Assembly: GCF_000024865.1 (NCBI RefSeq)
Contig: NC_013595.1
Location: 6,200,001-6,264,000 of the forward strand
Direction: 5' to 3'
DNA length: 64,000 bases
DNA from: Streptosporangium roseum DSM 43021
GTDB taxonomy: Bacteria > Actinomycetota > Actinomycetes > Streptosporangiales > Streptosporangiaceae
Within the stretch, counting starts at the first letter, position 1. Each line of letters opens with the position of its first letter. Below are positions 42,962-52,624 of the stretch, piece after piece. A program made the position numbers and the translations under genes. The notes below the pieces were generated by a model that saw nothing but the letters and a program-made list of their open reading frames with translations, did no database searches and was not told the DNA's origin.

Positions 42962-44784
42962 GAAGCCTCCCAGCAGGCGACCTGGTGCGCCTTGCCGTAC
43001 GGGATCAGGGGCGGGCGCTCGGCGCAGCGGTCGGTCGCCAGCTCGCAGCGGGCCGCGAAGGCGCACCCCGGGCCGAGTTCGGCGGGTGAGGGCTGATGGC
43101 CGGGGATGCTGGCCAGCGGCAGGGACCTGTCGGTGTCCATGTCGGGCAGCGAGGCGACCAGCGCGCGGGTGTAGGGGTGCGCGGCGCCGGAGGCCAGCTT
43201 CTCCACCGGCAGCTCCTCGACCACCCGGCCCGCGTACATCACCACGACCCGGTGGCACAGCTCGCCGACCACGGCGATGTCATGGGAGATGAACAGGGTC
43301 GCCGCGCCGGTCTCGCCGGTCACCTCGCGCAGCAGGCGCAGGATCTGCCGCTGCACGGTCACGTCGAGGGCGGTGGTCGGCTCGTCGGCGATGATCAGCC
43401 GCGGCGTGCCCATCAGGCCCATCGCGATCACCGCGCGCTGCCGCATGCCGCCGGACAGCTCGTGCGGGTGCTGCCGGGCCCTTCTGTCCGGCTCCGGGAT
43501 GTGCACGTGCCCGAGCCGGTCCACGGCCCTGGTCCTGGCCTCGGCGCGGCTCGCGCCCTGGTGCACGGTCGCCACCTCTGCGAGCTGGCCGCCGACCCTG
43601 AGCGCCGGGTTGAGCGAGGCCATCGGGTCCTGGAAGACCATCGCCAGCGACGTGCCGAGCAGCTTGCGGCGTTCCTGTTCCGGCAGCTCGCCGAGGTCGG
43701 TGCCGCACAGCCGCAGCCGCGCCGCGCTCACCTCGCCCGGGTAGGGGACCAGCCCGCCGATCGCCGACGCGGTCAGGCTCTTGCCGCTGCCCGACTCCCC
43801 CACCAGGCCGACGATCTCGCCGGGCGCGACGGTCAGCGACAGCCCGCGTACCGGCGTCACGCCGCCGGGGAAGGTGACGGTGAGGTCCCGCACCTCCAGA
43901 ACCGCCTCCGGGTCGGGCTCGCCGAGCTCTCCGGGCGCGGAGGCGGCCTGCGGGGCGGCCTTCCCCGCCGGTACGGCGGTGCGCGACGCGGCACGTGCCA
44001 GGACGTCCCCCAGGAGGTTGAACCCGATGCCCGCGAGCGCCACCGCGACGGCGGGGCCGAGGGCGACGGCCGGGGTGGAGTAGATGCGGCCGAAGCCGTC
44101 GAACAGCAGCCGTCCCCAGTCGAACGACGGCGGCTGCACGCCCAGGCCGAGGAAGGACATCCCGGCGAGCCCGAGCAGCGCGCCGCCCAGCGCCTGGGTG
44201 AGGTTGAGGATCAGCGGCTCGGCGATGTTGGGCAGGACGTGGCGTGCCATGATCCGCCGCCGGGGCACCCCGAGCATGCGGGCGGCCGACACGTAGTCGG
44301 CCCCGGCGACCGAGGCGGCGAGCGTCTGGGTGAGCCGGGCGAAGCCGGGCGCGATGGCGGCGCCGATGCCCAGCACGGCCCCTCGCGCGCCGAGTCCCGC
44401 GATCACCGCGGTGAACATGGCCAGCAGCAGGCCCGGGAAGGCCACCAGCGCGTTCACCGTACCGGTGACCAGGCGCGCGGGCCGGCGGGGCAGCACCGAG
44501 GGGAGCGCACCGAGCACGATCCCCCCGATCGCGCCGATGAGCGTGGCCAGCAGGGCCAGGAGGAGCGAGAGCCGGCCGGCGACCAGCACCCGGGCGAGGA
44601 TGTCACGGCCCAGGTTGTCGGTGCCGAGCGGGTGCGCGGCCGAGGCTCCCTGGAGGATGACCGCGGGGTCGATGCGCTCGGCCTCGGCGCCCCAGATCGG
44701 CGGCCCGACGATCGCCAGGATCACCATGAGCGCGACCAGCGTGGTCCCGGCGAGCCCGGCGGGGGTCCGCAGCAGGTGCCGCAT
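42958..44784 (-). CDS. Fused peptide ABC permease-ATPase (DppC-DppD)
   Basis: The 608-residue protein joins two subunits usually made separately. Residues 1-270 are a DppC-type permease (HPLGTDNLGRDILARVL, EAA loop YVSAARMLGVPRRRIMARH). After an Ala/Pro linker, residues 300-608 are a DppD-type ATPase with GESGSGKSLTASA, LSGGMRQRAVIAMG, LIIADEPTTALD and a cysteine-bearing C-terminal extension. The frame is continuous with no stop. It would place channel and motor in one chain. The start overlaps the DppB stop by one base. Confidence 0.88.
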   Translation of the reverse strand: MRHLLRTPAGLAGTTLVALMVILAIVGPPIWGAEAERIDPAVILQGASAAHPLGTDNLGRDILARVLVAGRLSLLLALLATLIGAIGGIVLGALPSVLPRRPARLVTGTVNALVAFPGLLLAMFTAVIAGLGARGAVLGIGAAIAPGFARLTQTLAASVAGADYVSAARMLGVPRRRIMARHVLPNIAEPLILNLTQALGGALLGLAGMSFLGLGVQPPSFDWGRLLFDGFGRIYSTPAVALGPAVAVALAGIGFNLLGDVLARAASRTAVPAGKAAPQAASAPGELGEPDPEAVLEVRDLTVTFPGGVTPVRGLSLTVAPGEIVGLVGESGSGKSLTASAIGGLVPYPGEVSAARLRLCGTDLGELPEQERRKLLGTSLAMVFQDPMASLNPALRVGGQLAEVATVHQGASRAEARTRAVDRLGHVHIPEPDRRARQHPHELSGGMRQRAVIAMGLMGTPRLIIADEPTTALDVTVQRQILRLLREVTGETGAATLFISHDIAVVGELCHRVVVMYAGRVVEELPVEKLASGAAHPYTRALVASLPDMDTDRSLPLASIPGHQPSPAELGPGCAFAARCELATDRCAERPPLIPYGKAHQVACWEAS

Positions 44785-45791
44785 CAGCTCTCCTTCAGGG
44801 CGGACGTGGGGTCGAGCACGCCGAGCAGCAGGTCGACGAGGAGGTTCACCGCGAGCACGATCGCGCCGTAGACGAGGATCACGCCCTGGGCGACCGGATA
44901 GTCCTTCTGGGTGATCGACTCCACGATCCGCAGGCCGAGACCCGGCCACGCGAAGACGAACTCGACCAGCACGCTCCCGGCGATCAGGCTGGTGAGCAGC
45001 AGGCCGCCCACGGTGAGGGTCGCGGTGAGCGTGTTGGGCAGGACGTGCCGCACGTACAGCCGGGCGGCGGGCAGCCGCTTGGCACGCGCCAGCCTCACGT
45101 AGTCGGTGCTCAGCTCGCGCAGCGTCTCCACCCGGGAGATGCGGGCGATCATCGCTGTCGGCGCGATGGCCAGGGCGAGGATCGGCAGCACGTACGATTC
45201 GGGCCCGCCCCTGCCGGCGGGCGGGAACCAGCCGAGGCCGATCGCGAACACCGTCACCAGGGCGATCGAGTAGAGGAACTCGGGTACGGCGACGGCCGCG
45301 CCTGTCGTGGAGGTGAAGGTCGCCTCGGTGCCCCGGTTGCGGCCGTTCTCGGTGCGGACCCCCGCCCACATGCCGAGCGGCACCGCGACGAGCAGGGCCA
45401 CGACGGTCGCGAGCAGGGCGAGGACGAGCGTGTTGGGGAGCCGGGCGGCGATGACCTCGCCGACCGGTTCCCCGCTGAGGAACGACGTGCCGAACTCTCC
45501 GCCCAGCACGTTGCGGACGTAGGACACCAGCTGGGACAGGAGCGGCTGGTCCAGCCCGAGCGCGGCCCGCCTGGCGGCGATCAGCTCGACCGGCGCGGCG
45601 GGGCCGAGCGAGGCGCGCACCGGGTCGCCCGGGATCAGGTGGATCATCGCGAACGACGCGACGAGCAGCACGGCCAGCGAGATCACGAAGCGGACGAGGT
45701 GCCGCAGCACGAACGCGCCGCGCGCCCGGCCCGGGAGCCCCCGGCCGGTGAGCAGGCGCCCGCCGGCCGGTGGGCGAGAGGTCCCGGCCAC
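44784..45791 (-). CDS. Peptide ABC transporter permease (DppB-type, second system)
   Basis: The 335-residue permease has an N-terminal polar stretch, six helices, the family motif MIHLIPGDPVR and an EAA-like loop YVRLARAKRLPAARLYVRHV. Its GTG start directly follows the TGA of the binding-protein gene. It pairs with the fused DppC domain downstream. Confidence 0.88.
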   Translation of the reverse strand: MAGTSRPPAGGRLLTGRGLPGRARGAFVLRHLVRFVISLAVLLVASFAMIHLIPGDPVRASLGPAAPVELIAARRAALGLDQPLLSQLVSYVRNVLGGEFGTSFLSGEPVGEVIAARLPNTLVLALLATVVALLVAVPLGMWAGVRTENGRNRGTEATFTSTTGAAVAVPEFLYSIALVTVFAIGLGWFPPAGRGGPESYVLPILALAIAPTAMIARISRVETLRELSTDYVRLARAKRLPAARLYVRHVLPNTLTATLTVGGLLLTSLIAGSVLVEFVFAWPGLGLRIVESITQKDYPVAQGVILVYGAIVLAVNLLVDLLLGVLDPTSALKES

Positions 45792-47381
45792 TCAGCCCGC
45801 CTCGGTCATCCGGATGGAGGTCGGGATGAACAGGCCCGCCATCGTGTCGAACTTCGCGTTCTTGGCGGCGGTCAGCACGGTGGTCTCCACGACCGGCACC
45901 AGGTCGGCGTTCTCGAACAGCGCGGACTCCGACTCCAGCCAGAGCGCGCAGCCCTCCTCGGCGGGCTTGAGCTGGGCCTCGGCCACCAGCTTCTCGTAGC
46001 GGGCGTTGGCCAGGTGGGAGAAGTTGGCGCCCTTCGGCGCCGCCGGACCGGACAGGAAGCCGACGAGCTGCGTGGGAAGCGTGACGCCGATCGGCAGCCA
46101 GGCGACGTCCCAGTCCTGGGTGGCGTTGAGCGACTCCGACAGCTTGGTGTCGATGACGCCGTTCAGCTTGACGTCGGCACCCGCCTTCTTCCACGCGGCG
46201 GCGAGGTATTCGGCCGCGGCCTGCACGCCCGGTCCCCTGGTGGTGGCGTAGAGCAGGCGCAGCTCCAGCTTCCGGCCGTCCTTGGCGCGGATGCCGTCGG
46301 CGCCGGCCTTCCAGCCGGCGGCGTCCAGCGCGGCGGCAGCGGCGGCCGCGTCGAACGCCGGGACGTGGCCGGTGACGGTGTCGCCCTGGCACGGCCGCGG
46401 CTCCAGCACCAGTCCGGTGGCCGGGCGACCGGTGCCGGTGGATGCGATCCCGGCGAGCTCCTTGAGGTTGATCGCCTGGGTGAGCGCCTTGCGCACCGCC
46501 GGGTCCTTGGCGGGCCGGTCGTCTCCCTGATGGTAGAAGAACTGCCCGTTGCCCGAGGCCTGGACGGTCTTGCCCATCCCCGGGCTGGCCTCCAGGCGGG
46601 CGCGGTCGGGACCATAGACGATCGCGCCGTTGAGGTCACCGGAGATCAGCAGGTTGGCGGCGGTCTGCTCGTTCGGCACGACCTTCAGCACGATCTTGGC
46701 GGGCATGCCCGGCTCCTTCGTGGTGGCGCCGCCCGGCCCCCAGGTGTAGTCCTTGCGGATCTGGAAGGTGTAGTGGTCGCTGGGCACCGCCTCGGTGAGC
46801 GTGTAGGGCCCGGAACCGGAGGTGCCGCGGGCCAGCACCGAGCGGTCCTCGACCCCCTTGCCGCAGACGATGAAGATCAGCGGGGTGCTCTGCAGGATGA
46901 AGCTGAAGGGCTTGGGGGTGGAGAGCGTCACCGTCCCCGCCGCGTCGTCCGCCTCGGCCTTCATCCCGGTGGGCACCAGCACGCCGTAGATCGGCGACTT
47001 GGCGGCCGGGTCGGCGATGTGGTTGACATTGGCGGCCACGTCGGTGGGGGTGAGCTTGGAGCCGTCGGAGCAGGTGACGTCCTTGCGGAGGGTGAAGGTC
47101 ACCGAGTCGGGTTTGACGTCCCACTTCTCGGCCAGTCCAGGGATGATCTTGCCGTCGGGGCCGACGCGGGCCAGCGTGTCGTAGGCCAGCGACAGCACGG
47201 TGTTGGTGACCGAGAGCACGCCCATGGCCGGGTCGAGCACCCCGGGGTCACTGCTGATCGCGAAGGTGAAGGTGCCACCGTCGGCGGATCCGCCTGACGG
47301 GGAGTCCGCCGTACCGCCGCACGCGGCCACGGACAACAGGCTGAGGGCGCCGAGCACGGCCGCCACTCCTGTGTTTCTCAT
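45792..47381 (-). CDS. Peptide ABC substrate-binding lipoprotein (second system)
   Basis: The 529-residue SBP_bac_5 protein has a lipobox at Cys21 (SVAACGG), a Ser/Gly linker, then AISSDPGVLDPAMG, the KWDVKPDSVTFTLRKDVTC strand, SGPYTLTEAVPSDHYTF, and AVRKALTQAINLKELA. It binds the peptide carried by the fused permease-ATPase system. A CTGGAG site precedes the ATG. It follows the PucR-type regulator gene after 95 bp. Confidence 0.9.
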   Translation of the reverse strand: MRNTGVAAVLGALSLLSVAACGGTADSPSGGSADGGTFTFAISSDPGVLDPAMGVLSVTNTVLSLAYDTLARVGPDGKIIPGLAEKWDVKPDSVTFTLRKDVTCSDGSKLTPTDVAANVNHIADPAAKSPIYGVLVPTGMKAEADDAAGTVTLSTPKPFSFILQSTPLIFIVCGKGVEDRSVLARGTSGSGPYTLTEAVPSDHYTFQIRKDYTWGPGGATTKEPGMPAKIVLKVVPNEQTAANLLISGDLNGAIVYGPDRARLEASPGMGKTVQASGNGQFFYHQGDDRPAKDPAVRKALTQAINLKELAGIASTGTGRPATGLVLEPRPCQGDTVTGHVPAFDAAAAAAALDAAGWKAGADGIRAKDGRKLELRLLYATTRGPGVQAAAEYLAAAWKKAGADVKLNGVIDTKLSESLNATQDWDVAWLPIGVTLPTQLVGFLSGPAAPKGANFSHLANARYEKLVAEAQLKPAEEGCALWLESESALFENADLVPVVETTVLTAAKNAKFDTMAGLFIPTSIRMTEAG

Positions 47382-47476
47382 CAGGACTCCAGGAAGGTGG
47401 GGGTGATGCCCCACATTTGCCTTTTCCCGGCGTTCCTTCTTCGTCCTCCGCCACGAAAAGCCCGAGATCCATCGTG

Positions 47477-49060
47477 CTACCGCCCGAAGAGCCGCATCTG
47501 GAGCATCACGGTCAGGCGCGCCTCGGGATCGGCCAGATCCAGGCCGCTGATCTCGGCGAGCCGCTTCAACCGGTAGCGGAAGGTGTTGGCGTGCACGTGC
47601 ACCCGGGCCGAGGCGGCGTTGACGTCGCCGAACGCGTCCAGGTAGGCCCGCAGGGTGGCGACCAGCTCGCTGCCGTGCTCCGCGTCGTGGCTCACCAGCC
47701 GTTCGTAGGGGCCGGTGGGGACCTGCTCCTCGGCCTCGACCAGGTCCGACAGCTGCAGCAGCAGTGCCTCGAAGTGCACGCCGGTGTAGCCGGCGACCGC
47801 GCCGGACGCCTCGCGGGCGCGCAGCACCCGCAGCGCCCGGTCGGCGTCGGCCCGGGATCTGGCCACCTCGGCCAGGTTGCCCGCCAGGCGCCCCACGCCG
47901 ATGTTGGCCGCGTGCCGGGGGCCGACACGGACGAGGAAGCTCTCGGCGACCCGCACGGCCCGCGCCTCCTCGTCGCCGCCGGCGTGCAGCGGCAGTACGG
48001 CGTAGGCCACCGAGCCGACCAGCGCGGCGGCGGCCCTGGGGTGGATGGCCCCGACGTGCAGGGCGAGCGCGTCGCAGAATCGCTGCCTGTCGCTCTCCCG
48101 GTGTGCGGCGTCGGCGTGCGATCCGCCGCTGAGCTGGGCGGCGAGCACGCACAGCCGCCCGCTGGCGACGCCGAGCCGGCCGGCCGCCTCGGCCGCGTCC
48201 CTGCCGCCCGCCAGCACGGTGGAGAGCAGGTCGGCGCGGAGCCGGCGCCTGGTGTCCGCCCCGGCCCGCTGCCGGAGCAGCTGCAGCGCGACGATCTTGG
48301 CGGCGTCGGCGAGGGCGCGCTGCCGCTGGTCGCTCAGCGGTTCCCGCACGGCGGCCCAGATGGAGCCGAGGATCTCGTCCCCGGACCGGACGGCCACCGC
48401 CGCCCGGTTGATGCTGTCGTCGTCCAGCTCCATGTAGATCGGCTCGCGGCTCTGGTAGAGCTGGCGGAAGAATCCGCGCTCCTCCAGCATCCGCCGGTAC
48501 CGTTCCGGCACCTGGCGGCCGAGCACGGTCTCCACCCTGCCGGGGTCCGCCTCGTCCTGGCGCCCGGAGTAGGCCAGCACCCGCGACGACCGGTCCTCGA
48601 TGGTGACCGGCGCGTCCAGGAGCGCGCACACGGCGTTGGCCAGCGCGAACAGGTCGTCCGGCGGCGCCTCCCCCGGTTCGGCGAGGTCACCCTCCGCCAG
48701 CAGGGAGCGCAGCAGCGCGGCCACCTGTGCCCAGGAGGCGGCGCGGGTGAGACCCAGCACCGCCACCCCGGTCTCCAGGACCTTGGCCCGGACGAGCTCG
48801 TCGACGTCCACCGGCTGCTTGACGACGACGCCCGCCGCCGGGCCCGCCGCGTCGAGCAGGGCGCAGATCTGCTCGGCGCGGTCGACCCCGACGGCGAGCA
48901 GGATGCCCCCCTCCGGGAGCAGCAGCTCGTCGAGGGGGTCGTAGATGTGCACGCCGGTGACCTCGGCGTCGAGCTCCCCCGGGGAGGCCGCCACATCCAG
49001 CACGGTGCTGCCCAGGTCCTCCAGGATCCGCTGCAGGCTGGCCCGGGGCCGATTGGTCAT
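47477..49060 (-). CDS. PucR/CdaR-type transcriptional regulator
   Basis: The 527-residue regulator has an N-terminal PucR-type sensing domain (about 1-130), a middle GAF-like region (about 145-265) and a C-terminal PucR helix-turn-helix with SARVHVHANTFRYRLKRLAEISG. Such proteins control use of amino acids, purines or peptides. Position between peptidase genes and a peptide transporter in one operon suggests control of that operon by an imported peptide or amino acid. The ATG at 49060 is chosen; one at 49090 overlapping the upstream stop (TAATG) would add ten residues. Confidence 0.82.
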   Translation of the reverse strand: MTNRPRASLQRILEDLGSTVLDVAASPGELDAEVTGVHIYDPLDELLLPEGGILLAVGVDRAEQICALLDAAGPAAGVVVKQPVDVDELVRAKVLETGVAVLGLTRAASWAQVAALLRSLLAEGDLAEPGEAPPDDLFALANAVCALLDAPVTIEDRSSRVLAYSGRQDEADPGRVETVLGRQVPERYRRMLEERGFFRQLYQSREPIYMELDDDSINRAAVAVRSGDEILGSIWAAVREPLSDQRQRALADAAKIVALQLLRQRAGADTRRRLRADLLSTVLAGGRDAAEAAGRLGVASGRLCVLAAQLSGGSHADAAHRESDRQRFCDALALHVGAIHPRAAAALVGSVAYAVLPLHAGGDEEARAVRVAESFLVRVGPRHAANIGVGRLAGNLAEVARSRADADRALRVLRAREASGAVAGYTGVHFEALLLQLSDLVEAEEQVPTGPYERLVSHDAEHGSELVATLRAYLDAFGDVNAASARVHVHANTFRYRLKRLAEISGLDLADPEARLTVMLQMRLFGR

Positions 49061-49089
49061 CCGCTCACGATAACGGACATAGAGCGACA

Positions 49090-49968
49090 TTATTCTCTTA
49101 GGTGATCAATGGCCACGCGGGCCGCATGGCCGATCACCCTGTCGGCCCTGGGCAGCCGGAGCCCCAGTGAGCCGGTCCGCAGGAAGACCGCGACAGCGTA
49201 GCGCCTCCCGTCCGGATATTCCACAACACCCGCCTCGTTTCGGACGCCCCAGAGCGTGCCGGTCTTGCCGGAGACCTTCACCTCGTCGCCGAAGCCCGAG
49301 GAGAGCCGGTGCGGCCAGATCTGGTTGCCCATGATCCTCCGTACCTCCGCGCAGGCCTCCGGCGGGCCGGCCTCGTCCCGCCAGATCCTGGTCAGCAGGG
49401 TCGTGGTCTCGCGGGGCGTGCCCGAGGTGGTCCGTTCCGGGTCGAGGATCGACAGCGCCCGGATCCGCTCCTCGCTCACCCCGGCGAGCTCCTCCTCGTC
49501 GAAGATGCCGTGCCCGCCGGAGAGGCCCAGCTCGGTCACGGCGCTTCCGAGCAGCTCGGCGCAGCCGCCGATCAGGCGGGTGCGCTCCAGGCCGAGCCCG
49601 CGCAGCGTGGCGTGCAGGTTGCCGAGCCCGACCCGGCGCAGCAGCACGTCGGTGGCCGCGTTGTCGCTCATGGTCATCATGAAGTGGGCCAGGTCGCGCA
49701 GGGTGAGCGAGACGTCGTCGGCGCAGCCGGAGGTGCCGATGCCGCCGTCCTTGTCGGCGGCGGTGACGGTCAGCCGCTCGGTGCGCTCCAGGGTCCCGGC
49801 CGCGGCCTGCCTGGCGTACTCCAGGACGATCGGGACCTTGAACACCGAGGCGAGCACGACCGGCTCGTCGGCGCCCAGACCGGTCTCGGCGTCGCCGTCG
49901 ACGTCGCGGACGTGGATGAAGCCCTCCACGTCCGCGTCGTCGAACGCCTCGCGTAACGCCTCACACAC
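49090..49968 (-). CDS. Class A beta-lactamase-like serine hydrolase, no signal peptide
   Basis: The 292-residue protein has class A motifs SVFK (LASVFKVPIVLEYARQ), SDN (MTMSDNAATDVL) and KTGT (VSGKTGTLWG), but no clear signal peptide, so it would sit in the cytoplasm. A typical omega-loop E-x-x-L-N is not seen, arguing against antibiotic hydrolysis; a peptide-directed activity is more likely. The GTG start at 49968 overlaps the stop of the upstream hydrolase; a GTG at 50004 would add 12 residues. Confidence 0.8.
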   Translation of the reverse strand: MCEALREAFDDADVEGFIHVRDVDGDAETGLGADEPVVLASVFKVPIVLEYARQAAAGTLERTERLTVTAADKDGGIGTSGCADDVSLTLRDLAHFMMTMSDNAATDVLLRRVGLGNLHATLRGLGLERTRLIGGCAELLGSAVTELGLSGGHGIFDEEELAGVSEERIRALSILDPERTTSGTPRETTTLLTRIWRDEAGPPEACAEVRRIMGNQIWPHRLSSGFGDEVKVSGKTGTLWGVRNEAGVVEYPDGRRYAVAVFLRTGSLGLRLPRADRVIGHAARVAIDHLRE

Positions 49969-51301
49969 GGGGCAGCGCCCGTCCGTTGTGGATGTAGGCG
50001 GCACGGCCGTCCTCGACCACGAAGGTGATCGTCTCGTGCCTGCTGTCCTGGAGCTCCGCCGCGATGAAGGAGTGGCCGGAGTGGTGGACGAAGCGGGTGG
50101 TGGTGCGCGGGGTGCCCGCCCTGACCATGAACTCGCCGGGGATCATGGTGATGTCCAGGCCGCCGTCCGCCTCGGCCACCTCGTAGGCGATCATCGGCCC
50201 CTCGTACCTGCCGGTGTACGGCGTGGGGTCCACGACCCCCGGCGTCGCGGCCGGGACCGGGAACTCCGGGACCGCGAGCCCGGTGACCTCGCGTATCAGC
50301 GGCAGCACCACGTCGACGAGCAGGCCGAGGAAGCCTCCGCCGTTGGCGCTCATCGCGATCGCGAAGTCCGCTCCCGGCACGACCCGCCAGAACGTGCTCT
50401 GCCCGATCGTGCCGCCGTCGTGACCGTAGACCTCGCCGCCCCAGTCGAACAGCTCGAAGCCCAGGCCCCAGCGGTCGGCCAGCAGCCCGGAGATCCCCGG
50501 CACCTCGACCTGCCCGGTCCGCATGGCCGCGACCGACTCCTCCGACAGCAGCCGGGTGCCGTCCTCCGCGAGACCTCCGGCGATGAACATCCGGCCGAAG
50601 CGGACCAGCTCGCGCGGGGCCAGGCACATGGTCGAGCCCGCGGGGGCGTTGGAGCGCGGCATGTCCCACCTGTGGTGGACGGTGCCCTCGGGGCCGACGT
50701 GGCCGGCCGCCGCCCGGAACAGGATGGCCTCCTCGGGCAGGAGCGCCGAGTGCGTGGCACCGAGCGGGTCCAGCAGGCGCTCGCGCATCACCTGCTCCCA
50801 CGTGGTGCCACGCACCCGCGCGACCAGGGCGCCGAGCACGCAGTACCCGGCGTTGCAGTAGGAGAACAGGGCTCCGGGGGCGTGCACGTGGCCCGCGTCG
50901 TGCAGGAAGTCCACATACTTGTCCAGGCAGTCGTCGCCGCGCCCGGTGTCCTCGAACAGGTCGCCGTCGAAGCCGCCGGTGTGGGTGAGCAGGTGCCTGA
51001 CCGTGATGGCCTTCTCCGCGCCGTCGGCGACGGCGAACTCCGGCAGGTAGTCGCCGACCGGGCGGTCCAGCTCGACCAGCCCCTCGTCGACGAGCTGCAT
51101 CACGAGGGCGGCGGTCCAGACCTTGGTGGTGGAGCCGACCTGGAAGACGCTGTCGGTCGTGGTCTCCACGCCGATGTTCCTGTTCACCACGCCGGTGGCG
51201 ACCTCGACGAGCCGCCCGCCCGCCCAGAGGGCGAGCGCGGCGCCGGGCACGCCGTGCCGCCGGGCCGCCTCGTCGAAACGCTCCTGCAGGTTCTCAAGCA
51301 T
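49961..51301 (-). CDS. Serine hydrolase, beta-lactamase/D-aminopeptidase type (copy 2)
   Basis: The 446-residue enzyme has an S12-type catalytic domain with STTK (VGSTTKVWTAA), Tyr in SYCNAGYCVLG, and HDG in GHDGGTIGQS, then a C-terminal lipocalin-like domain (about 345-446) as in D-aminopeptidases and D-Ala-D-Ala carboxypeptidases. No signal peptide is seen. It shares clear sequence similarity with the next gene. GAGGAG precedes the ATG. Confidence 0.85.
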   Translation of the reverse strand: MLENLQERFDEAARRHGVPGAALALWAGGRLVEVATGVVNRNIGVETTTDSVFQVGSTTKVWTAALVMQLVDEGLVELDRPVGDYLPEFAVADGAEKAITVRHLLTHTGGFDGDLFEDTGRGDDCLDKYVDFLHDAGHVHAPGALFSYCNAGYCVLGALVARVRGTTWEQVMRERLLDPLGATHSALLPEEAILFRAAAGHVGPEGTVHHRWDMPRSNAPAGSTMCLAPRELVRFGRMFIAGGLAEDGTRLLSEESVAAMRTGQVEVPGISGLLADRWGLGFELFDWGGEVYGHDGGTIGQSTFWRVVPGADFAIAMSANGGGFLGLLVDVVLPLIREVTGLAVPEFPVPAATPGVVDPTPYTGRYEGPMIAYEVAEADGGLDITMIPGEFMVRAGTPRTTTRFVHHSGHSFIAAELQDSRHETITFVVEDGRAAYIHNGRALPRV

Positions 51302-51310
51302 GCCGGCTCC

Positions 51311-52624
51311 TCAAGCGATCTTGGGCGTGGCGCGCACACCGAGGTGGACGTACGGCGAGCCGTCGGCGAGCTCGTAGAAAACGGCCGACAGCCACTGCGG
51401 CTCCCCTTCCGGGCGGCCGACGAAGGTGACGTCGTCCACCGGGACGAGGTCGAACTCCATGGGCGGCTGCACCCCGGCGAGGGCGCCGGTGGCCTCGCCG
51501 TACAGCGAGAGCCGGCCGTCGCGGACCGTCAGCGTCATCCGGCTGCCCGCCCGCTCGTACACCCCGGCGTACCGCTCGACGTCGGTCTCGAACGGCTCGT
51601 CCGGCGGTCCCAGCACCGGCGGCACGGCCAGGCCGAGCAGCTCGTCGAAGAGCTCGGTGGCCAGGGCGTGCTGGAACGCGGCGGTGTGGCCGCCGTTGGC
51701 CAGCACGCACACCACCGTCCCGGTGTCGGGGACCGCCCAGAGCATGGCCGCCTGGCCGATGGTGTTGCCGCCGTGGGAGATGATCCGGCGCCCCTGCCAC
51801 TCGTCCAGGATCCAGCCCAGGCCCCACTGCTTGCCGAGGGTGTGCGGGTTGGGGATGTCCACCTGCGGCTCCCACATCACCCGCGGGTCGGCGAGCAGCC
51901 CGGTGCCCAGATGCGCGCGGGCGAAGGCGACGACGTCGGCAGGACGGGCGCAGATCAGTCCGGCCGGGCCGCAGGAGCGCATCAGGCCCCAGACGGGGGC
52001 GGGCGCCCCGTCCATGTGGCCCATGGCTCCGCGGAAGCGCAGGACGTCCTCCGGCAGGGTGTGGGTGTGGGTCAGGCCGAGCGGCTCGATGATCTGCTCG
52101 CGCAGCGCGGCGTCCCACACCTTGCCGGTGAGGCGCTCGATGACGCGCCCGGCGATGGTGAATCCCGCGTTGCAGTACGACTGGGTGGCGCCGATGGGAT
52201 GGTTCTGCGCGAGGTCCGCGCAGGCCTCGACGTACTTCTCGATGCAGTCGTCACCGCGGCCGGTGTCGAGGAAGAAGTCGCCGTCGATGCCGGAGGTGTG
52301 CGAGAGCAGGTGCCTGATCGTGACGGTCTTGGTCACCTCCGGGTCGGCGACCCGGAACTCCGGCAGGACCTGGACGACCGGGGTGTCGAGCGTCAGCTCG
52401 CCCCGCTCGACGAGAAGCATGATCTGGGTGGCGGTCCACACCTTGCTGACCGAGCCGATCTGGAAGAGCGAGTCGGTGGTCACCTCCACCCCGGTGTCCA
52501 CGTTGAGCACGCCCGCGGCGAACTCGTGGACCTCCCCCTCGTGCAGGAAGGCCAGGTTCGCGCCGGGAACCTCGTACTCGGCGATCAGCCCTGCGAGACG
52601 GTCGTGCCAGCGACGGGGATCCAT
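51311..52624 (-). CDS. Serine hydrolase, beta-lactamase/D-aminopeptidase type (copy 1)
   Basis: The 437-residue protein is a paralog of the downstream gene. Its motifs are SVSK (IGSVSKVWTA), Tyr in SYCNAGFTIAG and SHGGNTIGQ. A C-terminal beta domain (about 335-437) follows. It lacks a signal peptide. The start lies 40 bp inside the S9 peptidase gene with GGAG upstream, so they are co-expressed. Cleavage of D-amino-acid peptides inside the cell is inferred. Confidence 0.85.
   Translation of the reverse strand: MDPRRWHDRLAGLIAEYEVPGANLAFLHEGEVHEFAAGVLNVDTGVEVTTDSLFQIGSVSKVWTATQIMLLVERGELTLDTPVVQVLPEFRVADPEVTKTVTIRHLLSHTSGIDGDFFLDTGRGDDCIEKYVEACADLAQNHPIGATQSYCNAGFTIAGRVIERLTGKVWDAALREQIIEPLGLTHTHTLPEDVLRFRGAMGHMDGAPAPVWGLMRSCGPAGLICARPADVVAFARAHLGTGLLADPRVMWEPQVDIPNPHTLGKQWGLGWILDEWQGRRIISHGGNTIGQAAMLWAVPDTGTVVCVLANGGHTAAFQHALATELFDELLGLAVPPVLGPPDEPFETDVERYAGVYERAGSRMTLTVRDGRLSLYGEATGALAGVQPPMEFDLVPVDDVTFVGRPEGEPQWLSAVFYELADGSPYVHLGVRATPKIA

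Noticed and set aside
42958..46392. One 1,144-codon frame suggesting a triple fusion with the upstream permease and binding protein
   Set aside because: The first 535 codons are out of frame with the real permease and binding-protein genes; the supported start is the ATG at 44784.
49090..49968. A second antibiotic-resistance beta-lactamase
   Set aside because: No signal peptide and no clear omega-loop Glu motif; the operon context is peptide metabolism.
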